From contig NZ_RAPN01000001.1 in assembly GCF_003610535.1 (NCBI RefSeq), positions 372,001-436,000 of the forward strand: 64,000 bases of DNA, read 5' to 3'. How positions within the stretch are numbered: position 1 is the first letter of the stretch; each line of letters begins with the position of its first letter. This document shows, one piece after another, positions 18,491 to 27,739 of this stretch. Position numbers and translations under genes: made by a program. Under the pieces are notes generated by a model that was not told the origin of the DNA, ran no database searches, and saw only the letters and a list, made by a program, of their open reading frames with translations. The DNA is from Mangrovibacterium diazotrophicum (lineage in GTDB: Bacteria > Bacteroidota > Bacteroidia > Bacteroidales > Prolixibacteraceae).

Positions 18491-19499
18491 GAATAGAGCC
18501 GATTTTATCGCGCAAGGGAACGGGTTCCTGCCGACGTGTTACACTCAATATTTCAGCTAAAATTGAAACGGCTATTTCCGATGCACTTTCAGCCCCAATA
18601 CTGATGCCAGCCGGGCCATGAATCTGCTCCAGAAAATCAACCGGGACATCCGGCTGATAGTCAAGCACCATCGAGAGGACCCGTTCGCGCCGGCTAACGG
18701 AGCCCAGTAGTCCGATATAAGCAGGGCGGAAATCATTTAGCGCCATTAAATACCGAACATCTTTATTGAAACTGTGCGTCATCAGCACGACTGCGGTTTG
18801 CCTGTCGATTGCCAGCGAGCTGATTTCGTCGTAAGCCGGGGTAATTAATTCGTTGGCTCCCGGGAAGTAGTCGCAGGACTTCGATTCGTCTGCACTAGCT
18901 ACAATAATTACGTCCCAGCCCAGTAGCTTGGCTGCCTGACTCAATTGCGCAGCATCGTGCTCAGCACCGAAAATGTAGAGCTTAAACAGCGGCTCAAATG
19001 CTTGGTGAAAGATTTCTTTATTGTCTGAGCCGTTCATCTCATAACCAGGCCGAAACGGATAGTTCTTTCCATTTATGTTGATCGCTGATCCCAAGTCATC
19101 GTATTCCCCAACTTCCTGCCGAAAGCTCGTTGTCATACTGAAGGGCTGACGGCCGATCAATTGCTGCTCAAAATTCGCGATTAGTTCATCGGATAAAACA
19201 ACAGGTTCAATCAGTAGATGGATGATTCCTTCGCAGCCAATTCGAAGACGACCATCGTAAGTAATCACTTTGGCTTTCCAGCTTTGAAAGACACTCTGCG
19301 CCTGCCGCCGGATTTCATTTTCTACACAACCACCGCTAACTGCTCCGACCATTTCACCATCCTCACCAATGATCATTCGCACGCCGGGGCGTCGATAGGA
19401 AGTTCCGTTCAGTGCGACTACCGAAACAAAAACAGCTTTCTTACCCTCGGTTTGCCACCTTTGGAGTGTTTGAAATAACAGCCTGATCTCATGTGTCAT
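18483..19499 (-). CDS. xdhC: XdhC/CoxF-family molybdenum hydroxylase maturation factor (338 aa)
   Basis: XdhC-family protein that inserts sulfurated Mo cofactor into xanthine-dehydrogenase-type enzymes. N-terminal domain carries GTSYRRPGVRMIIGEDGEMV and GAVSGGCVENEI (around residues 29-65), the XdhC_CoxI signature. The C-terminal Rossmann domain (~170-310) has IFGAEHDAAQL, a degenerate G-x-G nucleotide-binding loop, then VIIVASAD. It sits between the Mo subunit (17 bp upstream) and the MocA-like gene (overlap), as expected. Confidence 0.9.
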   Translation of the reverse strand: MTHEIRLLFQTLQRWQTEGKKAVFVSVVALNGTSYRRPGVRMIIGEDGEMVGAVSGGCVENEIRRQAQSVFQSWKAKVITYDGRLRIGCEGIIHLLIEPVVLSDELIANFEQQLIGRQPFSMTTSFRQEVGEYDDLGSAININGKNYPFRPGYEMNGSDNKEIFHQAFEPLFKLYIFGAEHDAAQLSQAAKLLGWDVIIVASADESKSCDYFPGANELITPAYDEISSLAIDRQTAVVLMTHSFNKDVRYLMALNDFRPAYIGLLGSVSRRERVLSMVLDYQPDVPVDFLEQIHGPAGISIGAESASEIAVSILAEILSVTRRQEPVPLRDKIGSIHG

Positions 19500-19516
19500 G
19501 CTTGCTTCTTTTGACG

Positions 19517-21709
19517 TTAGACTTCAAATGTGTTTTTGATGAATGGCTGATGATAATAGCGGGTGCCCGTGGCTTTGTACAAAGCATTTGCGAGTGCTGC
19601 CATTACCGGCGGATAGGGCGGTTCTCCCAACCCCGTCGGATGGATGGTATTTTCGATAAAATGAACATCGATCTTTTTAGGAGCCTCGGCATGGCGAATG
19701 AGCCGGTATCCGTCGAAATTACTTTGGTTGGGTTCGCCATTGTTGAAGGTAATTTCACCAAACATCGCCGTGCCGATACCATCAACGACCGATCCTTCAG
19801 TCATGTTGACGGCAGCATCGGGGTTAACTACAATCCCGCAATCAATTGCATTGTAAACGTGATCTACTTTGGGTTCGCCATCGACCATGCTAATATCAAG
19901 CACTTGGGCCACGTAACTTCGATGGCAGAAATAAGCCGCCACACCACGGTTTTTGCCTGCAGAATCGGTATCCCATCCCGATTTATCGCGCACCAACTCG
20001 AGCACTCCGGCATAGCGTGCGGCGTCATAATCGTTCCGTTCACCCACCGGGTTTTCCTGAGCTCGTTTCAAGAGGTCGAGGCGAAACTGAATTGGATCGA
20101 CACCCATTTCTTCGGCCAGCTCATCCAGGAACGATTGCTCGGCTGCGGCATTAAAATTGGAGCCGGGTGCCCGCATGGCCCCAACACTAATATTGGAATC
20201 AATCGACCAACTCTCGGCCAGGTAATTATCTACCGCTCCGGCAGGGAAACGATTGGCGTGCAAGGCATCTTCGGGGATTCCGCCCATTTTAACATGAAAC
20301 GCGGCGAGTTTTTTATCGGCGTCCAGTGCAGCACGATAAACGGCGTGGTACATCGGTCGATAGATGCCGGCAGTCATTTCGTCTTCGCGGGTGTACACCA
20401 GTTTCACCGGTGCTTTCATTTTTTGAGAAATCAAGGCGACTTCTACCATAAAATGACCATACAAACGACGGCCAAAACCACCACCCATGCGGGTCATTTG
20501 TACTTCAACCTTGTCCAGAGGAAGTCCCAGCCGGGCGGCAATCGTCTTCTCCATATATTCAGGCGACTGGATCGGGCCAACCAAAACAGCGCTATCTTCT
20601 TTCACGTCGGCAAAGAAGTTCATCGGTTCCATCGGGCTGTGCGCCAGGAACGGAGCCGTGTAGATGCGTTCGAGTACCTTTGCCGCTTTCTTAAAGGCTT
20701 CTTCCGGCTCTCCATCTTTACGAACAACGCGACCCGGTTTAGCTGCTTCGGAAGCCATTTTTTTACGGTGATCTGCTGTGCTCTCGAGCTCACTTGTCGG
20801 TTCCCATTCAATAGTCAACATCTGCTTGGCCGTCCAAACTTCCCATGTTGAGTCGCCAACAATTGCTACTAAATCTGGAAATGAAGTGGTATCCGACCAC
20901 TGCTGTTCATAGTCGTCGTTATAAAGTTTTATAGCAAAAACATCTTTAATCCCGGGCATTGCTTTTGCATCCGAAGCATCAAACGATTTCAGCGTCATAC
21001 CGAATGCAGGAGGATGTACAATCATGGCCGTTAGCATCCCGTCAACGCGGTAATCGAGTCCAAATAAGGGCTTTCCGGTTACAATTCCGAGCCCGTCGAC
21101 ATTCTTTTGAGAATTACCGACGATGCGGAAATCTTTTAAATCTTTCAACTCAACCTCTTCCGGAACGGGGATCGATACAGCAGCCGAAGCAAATTCACCA
21201 TAGCCCGCCTTCTTGCCACTGTTTTTGTGATGAATAGTTCCAATCTCGGTCGTCACTTCTTCAACCGGAACATCCCAGGCATTGGCTGCTGCTTTCTTCA
21301 ACATATAACAAGCCGAAGCCCCCGCCATCCGGAGCGATGACCATGAAGTTCGAATGGAATCACTTCCGCCGGCCAACTGGCGGGTGTATTTTTTTGTATT
21401 CAGCGGCGCCTGTTCAACCAGCACATTTTTCCAGTCCACATCCAACTCCTCGGCCACAATCATGGGCATCGAGGTTTTTACATTTTGGCCAATTTCAGGA
21501 TTAGGCGACAGGATGGTGACAACACCATTTTCGCCTATCTTCAGATAGGCATTGATTTCGAACCATTCATCCGGAATTACCAATCCTTTGGGTGCATCGG
21601 CCGTGCAGGCTGAAGCCATCCAATTGAAACCAATCAGAAGTCCGCCACCGGCAGCCAGCGAGCTTTTCAGAAAAGAACGCCGGTTGTATTTCGTTTTTAC
21701 AAGTGTCAT
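19517..21709 (-). CDS. Molybdopterin-binding subunit of an IorB-like aldehyde/isoquinoline oxidoreductase (730 aa)
   Basis: Large Mo subunit of a xanthine-dehydrogenase-family hydroxylase, of the isoquinoline 1-oxidoreductase beta type. The N-terminus has a twin-arginine signal (NRRSFLKSSLAAGGG, residues 9-23), consistent with export of the folded enzyme to the periplasm or membrane. Mo-cofactor motifs are present: MGGGFGRR (about 396-403), GAMRAPGS (about 514-521) and, near the C-terminus, GLGEPPYPP with the Glu expected at the active site. Its partner 2Fe-2S gene lies 35 bp upstream. There is no FAD subunit nearby, as usual in Ior-type enzymes that donate electrons to cytochrome or azurin-like acceptors. 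The real substrate is unknown. The plus-strand frame at 19493-20851 is antisense shadow. Confidence 0.92.
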   Translation of the reverse strand: MTLVKTKYNRRSFLKSSLAAGGGLLIGFNWMASACTADAPKGLVIPDEWFEINAYLKIGENGVVTILSPNPEIGQNVKTSMPMIVAEELDVDWKNVLVEQAPLNTKKYTRQLAGGSDSIRTSWSSLRMAGASACYMLKKAAANAWDVPVEEVTTEIGTIHHKNSGKKAGYGEFASAAVSIPVPEEVELKDLKDFRIVGNSQKNVDGLGIVTGKPLFGLDYRVDGMLTAMIVHPPAFGMTLKSFDASDAKAMPGIKDVFAIKLYNDDYEQQWSDTTSFPDLVAIVGDSTWEVWTAKQMLTIEWEPTSELESTADHRKKMASEAAKPGRVVRKDGEPEEAFKKAAKVLERIYTAPFLAHSPMEPMNFFADVKEDSAVLVGPIQSPEYMEKTIAARLGLPLDKVEVQMTRMGGGFGRRLYGHFMVEVALISQKMKAPVKLVYTREDEMTAGIYRPMYHAVYRAALDADKKLAAFHVKMGGIPEDALHANRFPAGAVDNYLAESWSIDSNISVGAMRAPGSNFNAAAEQSFLDELAEEMGVDPIQFRLDLLKRAQENPVGERNDYDAARYAGVLELVRDKSGWDTDSAGKNRGVAAYFCHRSYVAQVLDISMVDGEPKVDHVYNAIDCGIVVNPDAAVNMTEGSVVDGIGTAMFGEITFNNGEPNQSNFDGYRLIRHAEAPKKIDVHFIENTIHPTGLGEPPYPPVMAALANALYKATGTRYYHQPFIKNTFEV

Positions 21710-21744
21710 GTTTCGTGATATTAGATTAATCAGAGCCTTTGAAA

Positions 21745-22200
21745 TCAGGATTTCGAAGCTGTTTTGATAGCAGCTTTAATCCGGGTGTAGGTTCCGCAGC
21801 GGCAAATGTTCCCGTGCATGGCATTTTCAATTTCCTCATCGGTCGGATGCGGATTCTCGTTCAGCAAAGCAGTTGCCTGCATAATCTGGCCAGGCTGACA
21901 GTAGCCACATTGCGCCACATCGTGCTCCAGCCAGGCCTTTTGAACCGGGTGGTCTCCATTCTCGGAAAGACCTTCGATGGTGGTGATTTCATGATCGCCG
22001 ACGGAGTCGACGAAAGTAATGCACGAACGCACCGCTTTTCCGTCGAGGTGAATGGTGCAGGCGCCACATTGAGCCATGCCGCAGCCAAATTTGGTTCCCA
22101 GTAAGTGCAAATGATCACGAAGAACCCAAAGCATCGGAGTGGAGGGATCAACATCCACCTGGTACTTCTTTTTGTTGATTGTTAAATTGTAAACTGCCAT
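21745..22200 (-). CDS. 2Fe-2S subunit of the molybdenum hydroxylase (IorA-like, 151 aa)
   Basis: Small electron-transfer subunit carrying two [2Fe-2S] clusters. The plant-type ferredoxin cluster Cys pattern CGMAQCGACTIHLDGKAVRSC appears (residues ~40-60, shown here as key Cys at CGMAQCGAC and RSC), and the second helical domain has CGYCQPGQ and NICRCGTY (~98-134). The 151-aa length is typical. First gene of the operon followed by Mo subunit, XdhC and MocA-like. No signal peptide, so it is probably exported with the Tat-carrying partner. Confidence 0.93.
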   Translation of the reverse strand: MAVYNLTINKKKYQVDVDPSTPMLWVLRDHLHLLGTKFGCGMAQCGACTIHLDGKAVRSCITFVDSVGDHEITTIEGLSENGDHPVQKAWLEHDVAQCGYCQPGQIMQATALLNENPHPTDEEIENAMHGNICRCGTYTRIKAAIKTASKS

Positions 22201-22372
22201 ATTGATTTGGTATTGATTTTCAGGATTTAAGTCAACCGGAATCAGTTTCCATTAAATTTACAAAAAACAGGAAACATGCTTTGCGTTTTGGTTGGCTATT
22301 GTCGTAAAAATTCCGAAGTTCAATGTTTAAAATTCGACTGCCGATTTCAAATTCAATCTTTATCGCTAAAGA

Positions 22373-23677
22373 ATGATGATAAGATCTTTCAACAATAAAT
22401 TCTACTGGATACGTGGCTTTGGTCTATTCCTATTGTTTCTTTGGTCATCGGGTGTACGGGCGCAGAACACTTTTTCGGCCTTTGTAGACAGTGCGATGAC
22501 AAATAATCCGGAAGCCATTTCCATAAAAACCCAGTCGAGACAATATGATCTCGAAAATCAGATGATTTCGGCGGTATTGCAGTCGCCGAAAATGTACTTG
22601 ACCAGCGATGTTTTGTTTGCTCCTTATTTTAACAACAACGGTAAACTGGTAGACATAGCACCTTCCGACCAGGCTATTGGCTACGATGTTGGGATTACTA
22701 ATGGTGGCTTGTATTCAGCGTTGTTTAATATTGACATTCCTGTTTTGAAAGGTGCGGAAGTCAACCACCGTCAGCTACAGAATGAGTTTGCGAAGAAGAA
22801 GCTGACCATTCGGCTTGAAACAATTAGGGCGGAACTGCAGCAATCTGTAGGTACACTTTACTTTGACGCTCTTAGCAAACAAGCTGCGGTCGCAAATAAC
22901 CAAAAGAACACAGCGCTTTTAAACGAAGAGATTCAGCTTGTCAAATTATTGACCCGCAAAGGAATGTACCGGATTTCGGATTATAAGTTACTGGAGCTAG
23001 AGCTGCAGTCTGATTCTGTTCTGCTGAAAAGCTCGGTTAATGATCTGGAACTGGCAGTTCGACAACTGAAAGCTGCCTGTGGCATTCAGAATACGGAAGC
23101 CGGGTTTTTGACAAACCCGACGATGGAAATGATTGTTCCGGTAACCGGGAACTCGATATTCACCCAAAGCTACGAGCAAGACAGCCTGGCAGCAGCCAAT
23201 CAAACGGATATTTTCAACGACCAGTATCGACCGCAAATCAACCTGTTTGCCAATTCCGGTTTGAATTCAACCTCTATCCCGTCTATTGAGCGCCATGTGG
23301 GACTGAGTGCCGGTGTGCATTTGTCGTACACGCTTTTTGACGGGCATCAGAAAAAGATCAATGAGCAGCAGCAGATGCTGGCTATTGACGAAGCTGCGAC
23401 CCAAAAGGAATTGAAACAAAAAGAAGTTCGAAGCCAGGCAAATGCCTACTTACAGACCATCGAAAAAACGAAGGATGAGTTGGATCAGCAAAAACAAATA
23501 CAACAGCAATACGACGCCTTACTGAATTTATACCGTGATGAACTGCAGCGTGCCCAAATCAGTGTGATTGATTTTGTGGCCTACCTGAAAAAATACAGCG
23601 ATGTGAATCAGGCCGTCGTTCAAAAAGAAATTACGCTAAAGAAATTGATCAATGAATACAATTACTGGAACCACTAA
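22373..23677 (+). CDS. TolC-family outer-membrane efflux protein (434 aa)
   Basis: Outer-membrane channel of a tripartite efflux system. Signal peptide at the N-terminus ends near VRAQ (residues ~10-30). The mature protein is long, alpha-helical and Gln/Glu rich, with two repeated halves of TolC type, and a C-terminal coiled-coil region (~325-434). It is the first gene of an operon; its end overlaps the adaptor gene by 26 bp, and the RND pump follows. Substrates are unknown. Confidence 0.87.
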   Translation: MMIRSFNNKFYWIRGFGLFLLFLWSSGVRAQNTFSAFVDSAMTNNPEAISIKTQSRQYDLENQMISAVLQSPKMYLTSDVLFAPYFNNNGKLVDIAPSDQAIGYDVGITNGGLYSALFNIDIPVLKGAEVNHRQLQNEFAKKKLTIRLETIRAELQQSVGTLYFDALSKQAAVANNQKNTALLNEEIQLVKLLTRKGMYRISDYKLLELELQSDSVLLKSSVNDLELAVRQLKAACGIQNTEAGFLTNPTMEMIVPVTGNSIFTQSYEQDSLAAANQTDIFNDQYRPQINLFANSGLNSTSIPSIERHVGLSAGVHLSYTLFDGHQKKINEQQQMLAIDEAATQKELKQKEVRSQANAYLQTIEKTKDELDQQKQIQQQYDALLNLYRDELQRAQISVIDFVAYLKKYSDVNQAVVQKEITLKKLINEYNYWNH

Positions 23678-24593
23678 CGCCTTTTGGCGTGCGTCGTACG
23701 GATTGGTACTACTCGTGATCGCGATGACAGCATGTACATCAGCGACTTCGGAGCAGAAGGCGGAGACAGAGATCAAAAGTGATGTGAAAGTTACCCAACC
23801 TGTGATTGCTACGATTGAGCAAACTTCAACTTTTAAAGGGACCACCCGCTATTTGCAAACCAATACTTTTCGGGCTCAGGTCAGTGGTATTCTCAAAAGT
23901 GTCGGGTGCCAGGTCGCCGGAACTGTTTCAGATGGGCAACCGTTGTTTATCGTTCAGCCCATGGAAGCAGCTGCGCTTCAGAAATCAGGCTTTAACGACG
24001 AAGATTTCAATGCGTTTCAGGACACTACCTTTTCAAATCTGAATGGAACCGTGTCGAGCCTGAATGTGCAGGTCGGTGATTTTGTGCAAGCCGGCGATGT
24101 GCTGGCTACCTGCATTCGGACAAACTCCATGCGTATTGTCATTGATGTTCCTGCAGAGCAATTGGGAAAAGTTCGAACAGGCACGAACTGCACGATTCTT
24201 TTGCCGGATGGGGAGACGGCGGCAGGTAAGGTGATTGGACAGTGGCCCTCGGCTACCGTGCAAAACCAAACTCAACCTTTTATTATCAAACCGACGAATG
24301 CGTTCAGCCTGGCTGAAAATATTAGTCTTTCGGTTCAATTTGAAACAGGCAAATTACCGGATGCTTTGTGGATTCCGAAAAGTGCTTTGCAAGGCAACGA
24401 GCTGCAAACGGAGTTTTGGGTAATGAAGCTGGTTAACGATACCACTTGCATAAAGATTCCGGTAACGAAGGGGCAGGAGACCGATAGTCTTGTTCAGCTT
24501 CTGGATTCTCCAATAACTAATGCGGATCGGTTGGTATCCGAAGGAGGATACGGTCTGCCGGACACCGCTATCGTGCGAATCATCAAGAATTAG
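23652..24593 (+). CDS. RND efflux periplasmic adaptor lipoprotein (313 aa)
   Basis: Membrane-fusion protein linking the RND pump to the TolC channel. N-terminal lipoprotein signal with acylation Cys28 (LVIAMTACTS). The core has the biotinyl-lipoyl barrel-sandwich hybrid pattern: ATIEQTSTFKGTTRYL, SGILKSVGCQVAGTVSDGQPL and, in the second half, LNGTVSSLNVQVGDFVQAGDV. At 313 aa it is shorter than usual; I see little room for a long alpha-hairpin between the two lipoyl half-motifs. Translationally coupled to tolC (26-bp overlap). Confidence 0.85.
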   Translation: MNTITGTTNAFWRASYGLVLLVIAMTACTSATSEQKAETEIKSDVKVTQPVIATIEQTSTFKGTTRYLQTNTFRAQVSGILKSVGCQVAGTVSDGQPLFIVQPMEAAALQKSGFNDEDFNAFQDTTFSNLNGTVSSLNVQVGDFVQAGDVLATCIRTNSMRIVIDVPAEQLGKVRTGTNCTILLPDGETAAGKVIGQWPSATVQNQTQPFIIKPTNAFSLAENISLSVQFETGKLPDALWIPKSALQGNELQTEFWVMKLVNDTTCIKIPVTKGQETDSLVQLLDSPITNADRLVSEGGYGLPDTAIVRIIKN

Positions 24594-24644
24594 AATGAGA
24601 ACCTCCGGGAACGCTGTTCAAACCTCATTTTTTAGCCATTTATC

Positions 24645-27600
24645 ATGCAATTGAAAGAAAGTTTCTATCAAAAGTTCAAGAGTCCGCTGGGAATTATTTT
24701 CCTGATCATTATCGCTGTGGGGCTCTATTCGTACAGCCAAATGAAGGTGGAACTGCTGCCTAACGTTACATTTCCAAAGGTGAAAATCATTGCAGATAAT
24801 GGCGAGCAACCGGTTGACAAAATGCTGATCACGGTTACGCGCCCACTGGAAGAGGCAATCAAAAAGAGTGAAAACCTGCAGATGATTCAATCAACCACGT
24901 CGCGTGGAACCTGCGAGATTTCAGCGTTTTTCAATTGGAACACCGATATTGACCTGGCTCGGCAGCAAATCGACGCCCGGATCAGCGAAAGCCGAACGGA
25001 TTTGCCTGCAGACCTGAAAGTGGTGATTGAGAAGATGAACCCTTCCATTTTGGCTGCTGCCGGATATTCGCTGGAAGGTGATCTTAGTCCGGTTGCGTTG
25101 AAGAAGATCGCCCAATATACGGTGAAGCCCTATCTAGAGCAAATCGATGGAATTCGGGAAGTTGCCGTTACCGGTGGCCGAAATAAAGAATATCAGTTAG
25201 TGCTGAACCCCGAAAAAATGAGTGCATTGGGCATAACACCTGAAGGAATTGGTAAGGCACTTAGCCAGACAAACTTCATCCGCTCCAACGGCTACCTGAA
25301 CGACAATCACCGACTTTACCTTTCTCTGACCGATGCCGCGGTTAAAGATCTCGGGCAATTGGAAAGAACGGTCGTCAGAAGTACCGGAAACAGCACTGTT
25401 CTTTTGAAGGATGTAGCAGACGTAAAAATAGACGGACAAATTGAGTACCTCAAGATTAAGGCGAATGGAAAAGATGTTCCGTTGATCGCGGTGATGAAGC
25501 AGCCTGAAGCGAACTTGTCGGATATGGACGCACAAATGAAGCAACGCGTGAATGAATTGAACAGCCATTTATTGCCCAAGGGGGTTAAAATGGTTCCCTA
25601 TTACAACCAGGCTGATTTTGTAGACACAGCCATCAAGAGTATTCGCGACGTGCTTTGGGTGGGTATCCTGCTTGCCATCATTGTCACGATTCTCTTTCTG
25701 CGCTCTTTTAAAAGCAGTATCGTCATCCTGATTACCGTGCCGGTTTCGTTGCTGCTGACGATTATCGCGATGAAAGCATTCGGTTTCAACCTGAATATTA
25801 TGACGCTTGGTGCCATTGCCGCCGCTATCGGCTTGGTGATAGATGATGCGGTTGTGGTGGTGGAGCAAATTCACCGAACGCACGAAGAACACCCAGAGGA
25901 AAACTATCGGACGGTGGTTCCGAAAGCCATTAAATACCTGTTGCCCGCCATGGTTGGCTCGTCGCTCAGCACCATTGTCATCTTTTTACCCTTTGGGCTG
26001 ATGACGGGCGTTGCCGGTGCCTACTTCAATATCATGACGCAAACCATGATTATTACGCTGACGGCATCTTTCCTGGTCACTTGGCTACTGCTGCCGGTGC
26101 TCTACTTAATTTTCTTCGGGAACACCCGCGAAAAACATTTAAAGACGGCTGAAGTGCGGAAGCAAAATTGGGTGCTGTTTTTCCTCAAAAGGCCATACAT
26201 TGCCATTGCGTTAGTCGCTGTCATGATCGCAGGAATTTTCTTGATTTATCCGGCTTTGCCGTCCGGTTTTCTACCTGAAATGGATGAAGGTTCCATTGTG
26301 CTTGATTTCAATAGTCCACCAGGAACATCGCTCGACGAAACAGACCTGATGCTGCAGAAAGCAGATCAGATCGTTACGAGCATGCCTGAAGTGGAAAGCT
26401 ATTCCCGGCGTGCCGGTACCCAAATGGGCTTTTTCATTACAGAACCGAATCGCGGTGATTACCTGATCAAGTTGAAAACCAAACGGGAACGAACAACGGA
26501 AGAAGTTATTGACGACATCCGTACCCGAATCGAGGCTCAGATTCCAGCTTTAACTGTCGACTTCGGGCAAGTGATTGGGGATATGCTTGGCGACTTGATG
26601 AGTTCAACCCAGCCCATTGAAATCAAACTGTTTGGCAACGACACCAGGCAATTGGAGGAATACAGCCAAAAGATCGCCGATGTGGTTGATCAAGTGTCGG
26701 GAACGGCCGATGTTTTCGACGGGATTACCATTGCCGGGCCTTCGGTTGTTGTGGAACCGGACGAGGCCAAACTGAATCGTTTTAACCTGACACCAGACAA
26801 CTTTCAGTACCAGTTGCAAACGCAGTTGGGGGGAATTGTGGTCGGCAATATTCAGGAGCCGTTGCAAATGTGCGATGTGCGAATGATTTACCCCAATCGT
26901 TTAGGCACTACAGTAGATGCACTAAAGGAATCTCAGATTTTCCTACCCGATGGGCAACTGGTGCCAATGAAACGGGTTGCTGACGTCAGTTTATCTCAGG
27001 GGGTGGCCGAAATGAACCGCGAAAACCTGAAAAGTGTGGATTACATTACCGCTCGGCTGAATAACCGGGACCTGGGAAGCACCCTCGCTGATATTCAGAA
27101 AGAAATACGCACGAAAATAAACCTGCCACCGGGAATGAATCTAGAATATGGTGGCGCCTACAAAGAACAGCAACAGGCCTTTCAAGAGCTGATGCTTATC
27201 CTTATTCTGGCCAGCGTGCTTGTTTTTACAATCATCCTTTTTTTGTTCCGAAGAATAAAAGTCGCGCTGCTACTTATCTTCCTGGTCATGCTGGCTCCCG
27301 CCGGAAGCGGCCTGTTACTTTTTCTGCTGAATGTGCCGTTGAATGTCGGCAGTTATGTGGGAATCATCATGATTATCGGGATCGTAGGGGAGGCTTCTAT
27401 TTTTACCTACCTGCAATACATGGAAGAGCGTCAAAAAGGAGAAAGCGTTAGAGATTCGATCGTTTATTCGATTTCAATCCGTTTGCGCCCTAAACTAATG
27501 ACAGCTCTCAGTGCGATTATGGCCCTGTTACCACTTGCTTTGGGAATTGGTTCGGGGGCGCAAATGCACCAATCGTTGGCGATCTCAGTTATCGGAGGAT

Positions 27601-27668
27601 TGGTGTTTGCCTTACCCGTACTTTTGATTGCACTGCCAACCTTCCTGGGATTGATTGAGCGGGATTAG
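24645..27668 (+). CDS. RND-family efflux pump, inner-membrane permease (1,007 aa)
   Basis: AcrB/CusA-superfamily proton-driven pump. It has the two-fold repeated topology with membrane helices at about 15-32, a block of helices ~336-495, one near ~520, and a C-terminal block ~845-1000, separated by two porter/docking domains. The fourth helix region contains GLVIDDAVVVVEQI, with the adjacent Asp pair of proton-relaying HAE1-type pumps. The third gene of the tolC-adaptor-pump operon. The closest class is probably a hydrophobe/AcrB-like exporter; heavy-metal CusA-type residues were not recognised, so substrate is open. Confidence 0.92.
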   Translation: MQLKESFYQKFKSPLGIIFLIIIAVGLYSYSQMKVELLPNVTFPKVKIIADNGEQPVDKMLITVTRPLEEAIKKSENLQMIQSTTSRGTCEISAFFNWNTDIDLARQQIDARISESRTDLPADLKVVIEKMNPSILAAAGYSLEGDLSPVALKKIAQYTVKPYLEQIDGIREVAVTGGRNKEYQLVLNPEKMSALGITPEGIGKALSQTNFIRSNGYLNDNHRLYLSLTDAAVKDLGQLERTVVRSTGNSTVLLKDVADVKIDGQIEYLKIKANGKDVPLIAVMKQPEANLSDMDAQMKQRVNELNSHLLPKGVKMVPYYNQADFVDTAIKSIRDVLWVGILLAIIVTILFLRSFKSSIVILITVPVSLLLTIIAMKAFGFNLNIMTLGAIAAAIGLVIDDAVVVVEQIHRTHEEHPEENYRTVVPKAIKYLLPAMVGSSLSTIVIFLPFGLMTGVAGAYFNIMTQTMIITLTASFLVTWLLLPVLYLIFFGNTREKHLKTAEVRKQNWVLFFLKRPYIAIALVAVMIAGIFLIYPALPSGFLPEMDEGSIVLDFNSPPGTSLDETDLMLQKADQIVTSMPEVESYSRRAGTQMGFFITEPNRGDYLIKLKTKRERTTEEVIDDIRTRIEAQIPALTVDFGQVIGDMLGDLMSSTQPIEIKLFGNDTRQLEEYSQKIADVVDQVSGTADVFDGITIAGPSVVVEPDEAKLNRFNLTPDNFQYQLQTQLGGIVVGNIQEPLQMCDVRMIYPNRLGTTVDALKESQIFLPDGQLVPMKRVADVSLSQGVAEMNRENLKSVDYITARLNNRDLGSTLADIQKEIRTKINLPPGMNLEYGGAYKEQQQAFQELMLILILASVLVFTIILFLFRRIKVALLLIFLVMLAPAGSGLLLFLLNVPLNVGSYVGIIMIIGIVGEASIFTYLQYMEERQKGESVRDSIVYSISIRLRPKLMTALSAIMALLPLALGIGSGAQMHQSLAISVIGGLVFALPVLLIALPTFLGLIERD

Positions 27669-27739
27669 ATCGAATATTCAAACGCTGGTTCTCTCTCTGA
27701 AATTCAATTTTGAGGGATCACAAACCTGAAAGACATCAA

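Noticed and set aside
19493-20851. 452-aa plus-strand open frame
   Set aside because: Antisense to the Mo-hydroxylase subunit, whose twin-arginine signal and cofactor motifs prove the minus strand is coding.
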